The position numbers and the translations under genes are program-made. The notes under the pieces were generated by a model. The model saw nothing but the letters and a program-made list of their open reading frames with translations. It did no database searches and was not told the DNA's origin. DNA of 64,000 bases from Rhyzopertha dominica (lineage: Eukaryota > Arthropoda > Insecta > Coleoptera > Bostrichidae). Each line of letters begins with the position of its first letter. The first letter of the stretch is position 1. The stretch covers positions 67,394,680 through 67,458,679 of the forward strand of contig QCXZ01000137.1 in NCBI GenBank assembly GCA_025024175.1, written 5' to 3'. Of the stretch, positions 1 to 11,992 are shown in pieces.

Positions 1-2185
1 GAGCTGGTAGAACTGCTAGGGGAAACAATCAGGTAATTTTATAATGATGATAGTAGTTTCATTTTATTTCATTACAAATTGCACTATCCTGAAATTGCAA
101 ATTGTGACTTGATGAAAAATAATTGTAGTTTATTGAGTGTACTCACTGTGTTTAGTCTCATTATTGTCATAGTAGGATTTCAAAAAATATTATGACAACT
201 TCTAAAAATGTATATCAATTGTGTTGAAAAAAACAGATGTTAGTTTAGTGTGTATGCGATTCAAAGAATCACAGAGTGAATAAAATGGTACATCTAAAGA
301 TAAACAAACTAGCAATGTTGTGTGGGCATATTTATGGACAAACCTTGCCTGGCTTTAGGAAAGCAAATAGTGTTTCTTGGTTTTATAAAGTTATAAACAT
401 TTATTTTAATTTTACAGGTAATCACTTAATTTTTTAATAGGTTTTGTATTATACTTTTAAAACACATATTTTTAAAGTAAGAAAGTTGATGCCATGTTTG
501 GTGTTAACGAAAGTGACCATTTTCACGTTACTTACACATTACCAACAGAAGATGGAAAACTAGGGATTGGCAAATAATTGTACAAGTATCCCCCAGTAAC
601 CCACTCACATGGCATGGCAAGTATACAAAAGGACAAATATTTGACAAATACAACTGTCGTCTGAGTCCGACTATATTCAAGAACAATTTTTAGTTTATTA
701 GGTGTAATATTGTAATGTAATATTATTTTCAATGATATATTACACATGAAGAAAAATAGTAACTAATGTGTGATACCAAAGTTTTCGAAAAATAAGCAAT
801 TATACTTTAATTTTTAAAAAAAAAATTACAATATATAACAATAGATGTAACAATAAATAATTAGATAATATTTAAATTAATGATATTGTTTAAACCAAAT
901 TTTATTTAAATATTAATATTATATAGTTTCTGCTTCTTTACAAAGAAAACTTCTCAAACATGAAAATGTTGTATGGTATCTGCAAAAAAAATAATGTTTA
1001 TTATTATTATTATTGCTAGAAAGAAACCTTGATGTGAAGTTGAAATTACACTCTGAAATGGTTATTTGTTTTTTTTTTCCTTTTTCCTATGACATTATCA
1101 TCTTAATGCTTTTTAAAAGTACTCATCAAATAAAATGTTGCAGTTATAAGTTTCAAAATATTGAAAATACAGTACCTTTGTGTAAAAATTTTATTGTCAA
1201 GTATTTATAAAGGAAGATAGTAGTTTTTGTATTTACTCTGATATATTTCTGAGTGTGATGAAGATTTAGTATCATCTCCCTTTAACCTGTTAAAACACTA
1301 AAATTTAAAAAAAAAATACAAAACAGTGAAATATTGCTAGAGTTATTCAATAATTGGAAAAATGTCTAAATACCTGTGAGACAATTATTAAATACATTTA
1401 ATTGTAATTACATTGTACAATTTTGTTCAATATTTAGATATTTTAAAAGTGCTTAATTCAGTTGCATATGTTTACAGTACAATAAATAATTTGGTTTTAG
1501 GGCAGTGTTTTGTCATTTGTCTGTATGAAAGAAAAACCTCTGCTGGAAAATGTAGAAAAGTACCTACAAAATGTGCAGTCAGATTCAGTCATAAGGTTGG
1601 TCAAATGTATAATATTTATAGTTCAGGATCGGCCTTTACTGATTCACTTTTTAGGGCTTACCAATTTAAGTTGGAAGAGGTGGAGGCATTCAGATATCGT
1701 GCGAAAGACGCCTGGAAGGCAGTAACCAGAATTGCAGTGAGAGAAGCACGTTTAAAAGAAATAAAACAAGAAATTTTCAATTGTCAAAAGCTCAAGGTAA
1801 ATTAACATTTTATAATTGATCCCTGGAGTTATTTATACTGGTGTTTTTAGGGGTATTTTGAGGATAATCCCACAGATTTGCAAGTTTTGAGACACGACAA
1901 GGCATTGCACACTGTGAAGATTCAGCAGCATTTAGCCGACGTACCTGAGTATATCGTACCACCTACTTTGAAAAATGTTGCTGGTATCACAAAGCGGAAT
2001 AAAAGGAAGAGGTCATACTTTAGGACCAGCGAAAGTTCATCTGCAAAATTTGAAGTATGCTATTCATAATTTGTTGCTTGCTAAAAATCTACTTTTTTCT
2101 TTATTTGTAGGTACAGAAAAATAATCCACTTATGTGTATGAAGTTTGAAGGTTTCAAAAAGAAAAGAAAAACCAGTAAGAAATAA
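1..2185 (+). CDS. DDX56: DDX56 nucleolar DEAD-box RNA helicase, 3' exons (partial)
   Basis: C-terminal 181 codons of an ATP-dependent RNA helicase of the DDX56/NOH61 family, which acts in the nucleolus in large-subunit rRNA maturation (known for the family). Exons: <1-32, 1501-1595, 1655-1796, 1851-2054, 2111-2185 (TAA 2183-2185). All joints keep frame and introns run GT-AG. The first exon reads AGRTARGNNQ, helicase motif VI, cut by the window edge. Then come a stretch with YQFKLEEVEAFRYRAKDAWK, one with YFEDNPTDLQVLRHDKALHT, VPEYIVPPTLKN, and a basic tail ending NPLMCMKFEGFKKKRK. These match, segment by segment and in order, the C-terminus of animal DDX56 as I recall it. Three introns are 54-59 bp; the first is 1468 bp. 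The donor at 1596 (GTTGGT) is weak. A polyA signal AATAAA lies at 2216-2221. Confidence 0.95.
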
Positions 2186-2215
2186 CAAATTGTGATGTAA
2201 TAGCTTTTATTTATA

Positions 2216-2221
2216 AATAAA
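2216..2221 (+). terminator. polyA signal of DDX56
   Basis: AATAAA 31 bases after the DDX56 stop codon, the expected place for cleavage and polyadenylation of this transcript. Confidence 0.7.
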
Positions 2222-2523
2222 CGTTATGAGGATTATTTTGTTTTGTTAAAACAGTAATTTCAAAATGTGTCAAAAAAGGTTTCTATATGTTAGTGTCAAT
2301 TTAATTTAGTTTCAGTAAGATGAGAAAGTTAGTAGATTATTAATTTTTTTCTTGAAGTCACAGAAAGTAAAACCCTCAACATTATGATTTATGTCTAGCC
2401 TAATGAATGTGATGTATAAAATGCAAATGCTTAAGGATACGGTAAATTATTATAATAACATTGCCGAATAAATGGATTGATACTTGTAAACCATAGAAAT
2501 TTTAAGTTTTTGAGCCAGAAGAT

Positions 2524-2865
2524 ATGACAGAGTTTTTACAAGAAGTTGGAGATGATGAGTACCTCTTTCTAAAGGTTGTTGCAATGTTGTGCATTTAGAA
2601 AGCATGTAGATCTAATGAGTTGGACAAGTTGGAAATATCTCATGAGGATGATCAAAAATCTGTCATAATTGTCTCACTGATTGACACCAAAACTAAGAAA
2701 GATCACTTGGTTTGCTTTACCAACAAGGAAACTGGTTGTGAATGTTTTGATACAGTGAGGAACTATGCTGTTTCGTACCCTAAAATGTACCTCACAAGAA
2801 GTTTCTTGTTAAGTACTGAAAGAGAAAATGCACCGTCCAATCTGTGGAGAAAATACTTTTTATAG
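2524..2865 (+). pseudogene. Crypton-like tyrosine recombinase fragment
   Basis: Starting at ATG 2524 the frame reads MTEFLQEVGDDEYLFLKVV, then an in-frame TAG near 2596, then KACRSNELDKLEI, and later IIVSLIDTKTKKDHLV before a stop at 2865. The order 'CR..EL', then a beta segment and DTKT, is that of the catalytic domain of Crypton/DUF3504 (ZMYM-type) tyrosine recombinases; the R of CRSNEL fits the first catalytic arginine. The second half, with the H-x-x-R box and the tyrosine nucleophile, is absent. It is therefore a dead fragment, 340 bases past DDX56. Assigned by motif resemblance only. Confidence 0.55.
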
Positions 2866-3130
2866 TGTTCTAAAGAAAATTACTGAGTTTTTGTACATAT
2901 ATTACAGGTCATTGTTTCCACCCCTCTGCACCCATGACGCTACCAAATTCTGCCTCTGATCTAGTAACAGTCAAGCAGTAGAACATTGTAAACTTGGAAA
3001 TCATCTTCAATTGCTGCATCTTATATCAAAAATTTCAATGAAAGTATTGTATAGAACAGAAAATTCTTGTAGCTCTAATTCAGTTCCACCTTCTTTCAGC
3101 TATCAGAAAAAAATGTGTTTCACGACTTAA

Positions 3131-3470
3131 TATTACTGGAAATTATGTCTATCTGGATTCTGTGGGAGGTGGTTCCATCAGTAAAAGTTTTGTGTATTTT
3201 GCGACTTTTCGGCCTTCTTATTGGGCTCTCTTCAGGCTGGTCAATTTTATTGCAATTTGTTTTCCTTATTCTATATGACCATCTGGTTCGTCTTTATTTT
3301 TATGTAATTATATATTATATATTAACAGGAAAACACACAAATATCAAGATGGAAATAAACTTGACCAGCCTGAAGAAGGCCCAATAAGAGGGTCGAAAAG
3401 TCATAAAATACACAAATCTTTTACTGGTGGAACCAATTCCCACAAATTCCAGATACACATAATAACACGA
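3131..3470. repeat. Fold-back element with hammerhead-like cores
   Basis: Inverted repeat: the left arm (about 3131-3250) and the right arm (about 3358-3470) are about 85 percent complementary over 110 bases, around a 110-base AT-rich centre. Each arm carries CTGAAGA, a short hairpin and CGAAAAGTC, the order of conserved blocks in a hammerhead ribozyme. Such cores are known in the terminal repeats of Penelope-like elements and retrozymes, so this may be a solo or head-to-head terminal repeat. No protein is encoded. Confidence 0.55.
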
Positions 3471-3519
3471 GTTCCACTAAAACAAAAACAACCAATTACT
3501 GGAAATGTAAATCAAACGA

Positions 3520-4370
3520 TTAATGTTTTAAACCAAAATCATAATTAAAATTGTAATAAAAAGAATAAATTACTGTACCCACCTTTGATATTAAAATATT
3601 ATTTTATTTATTCTTGCATCTAAAATGTTCCTTAACCGTTTGATTTTAATAGACCAAAGCACACTTTAACAACTGCTATAGAAAAAACTATAGTGTGACA
3701 TACGTATTAAGCATTCTATTCAAACATAATTATCTCAGGCATACACCACTGCATTAAAAATGCTCTACTATCTTCTGATAGATGCAACATGGTGGAAGTG
3801 CCGATTTGGCCATTTAATTATCGTTAATCATACTTTGTTTTCTCTTCTTCAAAATTAAGTAGGTAAGTATTATTGTCTAATCCGATCATTCTGCAGCTAG
3901 TGGTGAGGCAGTAAATAATCAATCCCCATCGAAGCAAACCTAGAGAAGCACCAAGTGTTGAAAATTTTGATGAAAAAATAATTGAAAGGCCAGCACCTAT
4001 TAAAATTCATCAAGTAAAAATATGCATATTTTACATAGGTACAGTCGTCTTCACAGATAATGAGACGATCTGTGTCTCATTATTAATGAAACTCTGTACA
4101 TTTATGTTAACATAGGTACTTAATTTTAATTCTCGTTTTGATATATTGTTTTGTATTTATAGTATTTAAGCAATTTTTATTTATCAACTATCAACATGCA
4201 TGTACTTTTTAGTTTGGTGCATTTTATATAAGCAATAACTTAGTAATGTGTCAGCACTGAAATTTTTGATGTAGTTAAAATTTGTCCTTTGCAAGTAATA
4301 ATACAAACGCAAAATAAATTCAATACTTCTACTTCCCAAACAAATACAAAATCGCAACGCACGGACTTTA
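3520..4370. other. Gene-free AT-rich stretch
   Basis: No exon-like frame, RNA gene or clear repeat. One short perfect-arm hairpin is visible near 4061-4084 (AATGAGAC ... GTCTCATT). Confidence 0.5.
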
Positions 4371-4679
4371 AATGTTAGAAACCTTCGTGTAATTTGGCGC
4401 CAATTTTTAANTTGGTGAGATCATATTTAACAAAAAAATAACGGTTGATATAATAATAATCTAGTGGCAATAACTGTGCCACCATCTCACCATTCGCCTC
4501 TTTACCCCTGCACGATAGCCCAGAGCCAACCTTATAGTGGACGTTTAATACCGACAGAGGTCCGCCAAGGACGGTGTCTGCAGGAAGTGCAGATCTCAGC
4601 CTGATAGCAATATGCCATGTTGACGGCACCAGAACAATCTACTGATAGTTGTTTCGGTTTATAAAGCCTCCTCATCGTA

Positions 4680-4800
4680 GCTATCGTCCCAATGCAGACA
4701 ACATGGCATTATTCTTATTCTCGCATGTACGTCGCCTACTGTGAGGTATTTAAGGGAGGTCAAGATCTGTGCCATGTTGTCTGCATTTGGACTATAGCCA
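4680..4800. repeat. Short inverted repeat
   Basis: CCAATGCAGACAACATGGCA near 4688-4707 is matched in reverse complement at about 4771-4793, with a 63-base centre. The preceding stretch 4375-4629 has an open minus-strand frame that I could not assign. Possibly a small MITE; no target duplication was identified. Confidence 0.35.
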
Positions 4801-5169
4801 AAACAGCTGTCCGTAGATTGTTGAAATGGTAAACATTTCTCACACTTATATTGCTAAGATAACGGTTGATTATAGTTACTAACGAATCTTTATAGTTTTG
4901 ACTTCAACAAGAAATTTAAGGATGTAAAATTTTATTAATTGAAAAACCCGAGGTTTCCCTATTAATCTAAGCTGCTAAACAGTAACTTTCTGGGCATTTT
5001 CGCGAGATCTCAACATATTTTTGAATATCCAAAATACAGTTCGATGTTCGATGTCTGTAGATAATGAAACCTTTTGTTCATTTAAAAAATCACACATAAC
5101 TATATCAAAACCAGGACAGATATTAAAAAACCAAATAGGTTCAAGTATGCCTGCATGATTAGTATAAAC

Positions 5170-6749
5170 CAGTGGCGGATCCAGGATTTCAGTTTGGGAG
5201 GGGCTAGACCGAGCTGAGAGGCTTTATCACTGTAAACCCCAAAAATACTAAAAAATAGCATACAAAATTTTATTTTGCTTATTAAGCTCATAGCAAGTCT
5301 CCTTTTGCATATCGTTAAATAACTTCGACAGGTTGTAGGCTACTAGACATAATATCTCGGCTAGGTAATATTCATGGCAGTAAAACTTTTCAACAGCTAT
5401 TCCATCGTTTTAAGTAATTTTATAAAATTGAGTGGGTAGTGGTAATATTAGGAGAATATGTCACCAAATTTATGGAGTAGTACCTATATTAGAGTACAAG
5501 TAAAGAAACTAAGAATTCGAGTCATGGGTATGTCGATTTTATACACGAGCGAAATGGAATGTGGAACGACACGCAAGTGGGAGATTTCGTTTTCTTAGAG
5601 TGCCGTTATAGTGTTTTGCTCAATTCTGCATATCAAAATTTAATAAAATAAAGAAGTAGTAGTCGCTTATTTTAATTGATTAATAGAAAAATATCCGTCC
5701 CTTCTTTATAGTTTACATTTTCGATGCTTCAATACTCCCTATTTGTTTAAAAAAAGAGATATAAAGAAGTAAGTAACTAATTTACTGGTTGTAATCATAT
5801 ACGCAATTTTGTAGGTTTAAGACCTTGTTCGCGATTTTAAAAAGCAATTCGAAGGGCTATCAACCTAAGATAGCGAAGACATTTGACCAGAAAGAAGTGG
5901 AAGTTTCTAAATTAAGCTCTCGGAAAGTATTACTTGTTAATGAAGACTGTTGTATTAGATGTACGTGTGACGAGTTAGTATAGATCTTAAAACTGCAATA
6001 TTGAAGATGAAGTATCTATAACAGTTGTCCACATTATTAGGATGAAAAATTATAAACCGCGATCTTTTGTTGTGACTAGTGAGAGAAGAAATAATTTTAA
6101 TTGCTTAGTGATATATAGAAAATAGAAGATTTTTGGCGAATGCTTCTGCTGATATGCCGTTCCTTAAAGAACACGGAAGATTGATGTTCCTCATCCATTG
6201 ATACGAGCTAGGTACATATTATTACGGGTGATACTAGCAACAGCTTGAAAACTGAACTCGAAGAATAATGTAATGTAATGTTAACATTTAAATTTATAAG
6301 TAGTATTGTCGGTGTGTATTAGCGTTATAAATAAAATTTGATTGAATGTTCAGCTTAAGTGTATTAACAAAATGAGCGAGTGAAAAATTTTTCACCTACC
6401 GCTTTCGCTAGTCCGTTGCTTTCTATATAGTTTAAATTGACCAAACAAACGTTTTTAAATTTTGTATCCGAGTAAGAAACATTAATTTTCAATAAAGGAT
6501 TGAACAAAATTCATTTGTCTCTTGATGAACATCTACTGCTGGGAGATGTTAAAAACTCAATATGTAAACTCCTTCTTATAGAGACGTAAAATTTAAAAAA
6601 TGCTATAGCTATTTAATCGATCAAGTAAAGATAAATAATGAAAACTACACTGTATGTACGAGTAGCGTTGCACTAATATCAAGTTTAATATGAGATTTAT
6701 CAGGAGTGGACCCCATTGCTTTTGGAGCCCCCCTCTAAATNCGGTACTG
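5170..6749. mobile_element. Non-autonomous hAT element with 8 bp target duplication
   Basis: The element starts CAGTGGCGGATCCAGG at 5170 and ends ...CGGTACTG at 6749; the ends are imperfect inverted repeats (CAGT..CG.AT pattern). It is bounded on both sides by the same 8 bases, GTATAAAC (5162-5169 and 6750-6757). An 8 bp duplication and a CAGTGGCGGATCC-type end are hallmarks of the hAT superfamily. The 1.58 kb interior has no transposase-like frame, so it would depend on an enzyme supplied elsewhere. Confidence 0.75.
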
Positions 6750-7360
6750 GTATAAACCAAAATCGATTTTTCTTCTATAACAGACCGCTTGGCGTTACAT
6801 TTACCTTTATTCATGTTTTGTTTATTACGTAGCTATTTGAAAAGTTGCCAATTCTTCTTTGTAAACCGTGACGTGTAACCGCAATTTACAGGTCTCATTT
6901 AGGTTTATTGCCTATAGGTTTACAAGCGTGCATAATTCATATAGAGCGATAAAAAGACAATATTATGTGGATGTATTAATAACAACAGCTATAAATTGTG
7001 CCAGCGTTTACATCTTCAACAAACGTGATGTACATTGGCTACAAGTACAGATAAGTTTTTTTGGCGATGTAAATATTCTGTTATACAGCAACAGCAAGTT
7101 TCATTTAATACAATTTGAAAGGGTCAGTTTGCACAAATTTGTAAATCTTGGTTTATTTTCGCCCAAATAAGATTTAATTGTTTAATATTTCACCAAATTC
7201 GTCTGTGGGAAATGCAGTTGCTAAAAATTTATTAGAAAATGTAAACTTGTTTATTTTGTTTCACATTTCAGATAATGAGATCTACTCGTATTTGGATATG
7301 GGGAAGATCAACCTTTGCCTTTACTGCGGGACATAATGGTATTCCCAGTTATATTTTACT

Positions 7361-8300
<940 letters not shown>

Positions 8301-8829
8301 TTATTTATATATTTGTATTTTATATATCAGCATGTATACGCAGATTTTTTCCTAGTGTTATCTAAAAACAATACCGAATGTAATAAAAAATATGTAATAA
8401 AGAAAAAAGTATCTATCATAAAACTAGATATAATGTTAATAAGTAGACCTACCTCTACATAAACCAAACCTACATAAAATTCAAACCAAGTTTACTTTTT
8501 ATCAACGATTTCAGTAAGGTCAATTTTAACTTGAAGAGAAATCAAATTTTATTTTGGTTGCAAATTTATTTCAGCATCCCTCTAGTGCCCAGAGCCACCC
8601 CCTTCAAAAATAAATAACAAGAAGTGTCGGTTACACATCATCAAGATGCTGCTGCTTACATTGTTCATGCAATCGTGTTTTTTTTTTATTTGAACGATTC
8701 TTTTTTGAAAACACTGCCTAAATTATGAAGAAAAGAATAAACGAAAGAGGTTATGAAAACAGAATTGAATTTAACGAATGTACTGCTTAAAATTCAATAC
8801 AATAATCCAATGAATTTTACGTTACTGGC

Positions 8830-9480
8830 GTGATCAAAAGGCGCTCTGCGACGAAGCACTCAAAGAGATTCAGATGGTGCAGATTTTAAGAAATCGGGTG
8901 ACCTAGCAGGCTTGCCAGTTTCCTCTCCGGCCTTTATCCGTGAAAACGAATTTCTAGGAAACCGCGTACTCGTAGATGATCATGGGGAAAAAGTTGCTTT
9001 CCTTGGAGATTTACGTCTTCTTCCAGTGTTTGGGTTGATAAGGTCTTCTAACAACTGCAAATAACTACTATTAGTCAAATTACCTCCAAAAAGAAGTGCC
9101 CCGATAATACGGTCACCCATAATGTCTGTCCAAATGTTTGGGTGTGACTACCACCAAAATGTGTGAACTGGTATCATTCCAATGACGACAATACTCATGT
9201 TCACTTCACCCTTCATTATAAACGCATTTTCATCACAGGAACAAATCTTGTAAAGTCAATTTGGATCATTACTCAAACGTTCAGTGAGAATTCCTCAAAA
9301 CTATAAATGCGGAGCCAGATCATTGTCCCTTAATTTTTTGAAAAGTTTTATTTTGTATGAATGAAACATATGGGCTTTGAGAATCCGATTAACACTACTT
9401 TTTNAGACCCGAGATTCCTGAGCACTGCATGTTATCCGTTAAAAGATGACCAAGCCTGCTTTCTCAAACTTCCCAATTAA
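8830..9480 (-). pseudogene. IS630/mariner-type transposase relic
   Basis: The minus strand reads MGDRIIGALLFGGNLTNSS and YLQLLEDLINP around 9030-9120, resembling the 'G.R.IGP.FF.G.L...YL.LL' block between catalytic residues one and two of the repeated insect transposase family also seen at 19161-20750. The rest is frameshifted, and one N lies at about 9404. Confidence 0.45.
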
Positions 9481-9689
9481 ACCAGTCTAGCATTGAAGCT
9501 AACTTGCCGTTTTACATGTTTTTGGTTGAAAAATCTAGCAGTGACACTGGCATCCGTGTTTTTTGCAAAAATTCATTAGGAGCTGATTGATATTTTTGTC
9601 AAGCTTTGTATGAAGCAAACGGTCTGCGAATATCCGGAGGAGCAATGTTTGAAAGAATCGGAAGCCAAGGTAATGGAATTGACTTAATT

Positions 9690-11020
9690 GTTCCAGTAAT
9701 TAGTCACATTGCACTATGTAGTTGAGTATCAATTTTTCTTGTGTGATGACTATTTTGCCATACAGGACAGCAGTACTCAGCAGTGCTATAAAGTAGGGCA
9801 GTTGTAGAAGTACGGCGTACACTTGCGTTTGCACCCCAACTGGTAACTGGTACCAGCAAACTTATGCAGGATGTTATTTCTAGTCTGTAATTTTTTATTG
9901 ATGTTTTCTAGATGTTTCTAGTACGTTAGAGACGTATCTAGAGTCACTCCAAGATATTTTGGCGAGAAGTTATATTTGAGAATTATGTTATTTGACATAA
10001 CTAGAAGTTATTTTGTCTTTTGATGATTGTTGAGATGAAAACAAGTTACTTCTGCCTTCAATGGATTAGGACACATGCGCCAAGCTTTGAAATAGCAATT
10101 CATAATATCGATGTCTCTTGAAAGGTTTTGTTCAAGGACAGAAAAGTCTTTACTTTTGCAAAGCCAATGCCACATCGTCTGCATACACGATTGAGTTACT
10201 GGTAGGTTGCTTAGGTAAAGGTTCAGAAGAATGGGCGACATAACCTATGCTTGTAGAAGCTCATTATTCAAAATCCTGAATTTGCTACTTTTCTCTTCGA
10301 TGAACACTGAATTGACGTTGGAACAGCATTCGTTTGATAAGATCCACCGTCTTTCCACATTTCAGAATATTAAATAGTTTGAGGATCAATTCATCTTTCC
10401 ACACAGTATCATAGGCAGCCGATAAGTTTATGAACACTACTCCAGTTTTCAATCGTTTCTGGAAACCAGCTTCAGCATATGTTTTTAGAGCAAGACTTGG
10501 TCACAGCAACTTCTGTTCTTTCTAAAACCTGCTTGTTCCTGCGGAAGTGAGTCTTCAATAGTATGTCCTATTCTCTAGTAGAGTAATTTCTTTAGTAACT
10601 TGTAGCAGACACTCAGGAGATCAATGGGTCGGTAACTTCCCGTTTCATTTGGAGGTTTCCCAGGCTTTAAGACAGCAATATTTTTATTTCCTGAAACACA
10701 CTTGGAAGGGTACATGTATTTAAAATATTATTATAGAACAATAACAACCATTTTAAAGCATTCGGTATGGCATTCGGTAAATACCATCAAAATCAGCAGC
10801 TTTGCGCTGGCTTTCAAAGCACAAATAGCTTGCCGAAGTTCTTCCAATCAGAATAATTGTGACAACTCTACTGAAGGTCCGCATCTTTTTCTTAACTGAA
10901 GAAGTTTTCCCTTTAGAATCGGAGATATTAACCAGTGGAGAAGCTGAAACATTAGGCGAAATTAATGATGTTTGTTTATGTGTTTCATTAACGGTTGAAT
11001 TAAAGGGCAACAATAACAAA
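9690..11020 (-). pseudogene. Jockey-like non-LTR reverse transcriptase relic
   Basis: Minus-strand pieces read in order: KAADFDGIYR (10.8 kb), a PGKPP..YRPI-like stretch near 10.6 kb, a QEQAGFRKNRS-like stretch near 10.5 kb, SPILLNLYLSNLPVTQS near 10.2 kb, CKSKDFSVLEQNLSRDI, CPNPLKAEVTCFHLNNHQ, then YLGVTL at about 9.9 kb. This is the colinear order of fingers, palm and thumb of a jockey/CR1-type reverse transcriptase. The catalytic YADD region is damaged by a frameshift, and many stops are present. Confidence 0.75.
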
Positions 11021-11094
11021 GGATGTTTATTGTGGATTACGTTGCCCGCAGGGAGCGATTTACGAGTAAAATAAACGAAGAGGCGTGCTTTCGT

Positions 11095-11375
11095 TCAGCA
11101 TTGTTTTGATCCAGTATGCATGGCAGCACGTGATGATCTTTTCAAACCATTAATCTTATAGTCCGGATTTGGCACCAGTAATTTTATTATATATTTCGAG
11201 AATTAAAGGCATTTTTTGGTGGACAACGTTTCGTCACCAAGGAAGGGTTCCAGTAGGCTGTCAAAATGACTTGACCGAGTTGGCGGCATAGTTCCTTGAA
11301 AAGAGCATCTAAAAGATTGTATCACGATGACCAACGTTTCAATTATTGTATTGGCGATTTTGTAGAAAACTGAGT
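11095..11375 (+). pseudogene. mariner transposase C-terminal relic
   Basis: Degenerate plus-strand frames resemble the 'SPDLAP...K.FF.G..F.....V...L..LA..F...GI..LV.RYDK' tail of mariner (DD34D) transposases. It lies 0.5 kb upstream of the trissin first exon and has no intact frame. Confidence 0.4.
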
Positions 11376-11863
11376 AATAATAATAAAATTTTAATAACAG
11401 AATAATTTTTTTAATGTAAAGGGATCTTATTATGATAATCCATCAACAGCTCTCGTAGCTTATTGCGCTTTGATTTCTTTCTGGATCTCGCGCACTAAGG
11501 GATGAGATTGCCCGGCGCCAATCAACATTAATAATTTAATAACAGCTTTGATCCCACTTCTACGCAACGTAAAAGCTACGCATCTACATTCACGTCGTTC
11601 TTTCAGACATGTATACGTCATGAATTATTTACACCCAACTCTTTGACGTTTTTTTTTCAAGAAACGTTCTCCCTTCCTTTATAAAATCCAGTTACGCCTT
11701 GCGTGCTGGATAATTTCCGCGGAAAAGTTTTTCTTGTTAGGGGCGATTGGTGATGCGATTTGTATACCAAGTGCATGGAAGCCGAGTATTTTCCCGATAA
11801 GATAAAGTTTATGGGATCGTCCCCTCCAATATGGAAATAGACATTTGCTGGGTGCTACCACTT

Positions 11864-11871
11864 TATAAATA
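11864..11871 (+). promoter_or_regulatory. TATA box of trissin
   Basis: TATAAATA, 85 bases before the trissin ATG. Transcription would start about 30 bases on (near 11895), giving a leader of about 60 bases. Position and sequence fit an insect TATA promoter; not experimentally known. Confidence 0.5.
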
Positions 11872-11955
11872 CTCCGCATCTGCTAAGACGCCGTCTTTTA
11901 CCAGCTGGTCGTGGAAGACGAAGCACCACCATTGGCATAGCTCAGAAGCCCTGGT

Positions 11956-11992
11956 ATGAACAGAGAGCTAGTCTTTACGTTGCTGTTCTTGG
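11956..11992 (+). CDS. Trissin: Trissin exon 1 (signal peptide)
   Basis: Twelve codons plus one base, ending in a strong donor (GTAAGT). It leaves phase 1, which fits both the acceptor at 16774/16775 and the acceptor of the second trissin exon at 21985/21986. Confidence 0.85.

Noticed and set aside
1..32. Reading GAGCTGGTAGAACTG as ELVEL...
   Set aside because: The other frame gives AGRTARGNNQ, helicase motif VI, and splices in phase to the DDX56 exon at 1501.
4375..4629. 84-codon minus-strand frame
   Set aside because: No recognisable domain, contains an N, adjacent to an inverted repeat; likely chance or transposon debris.
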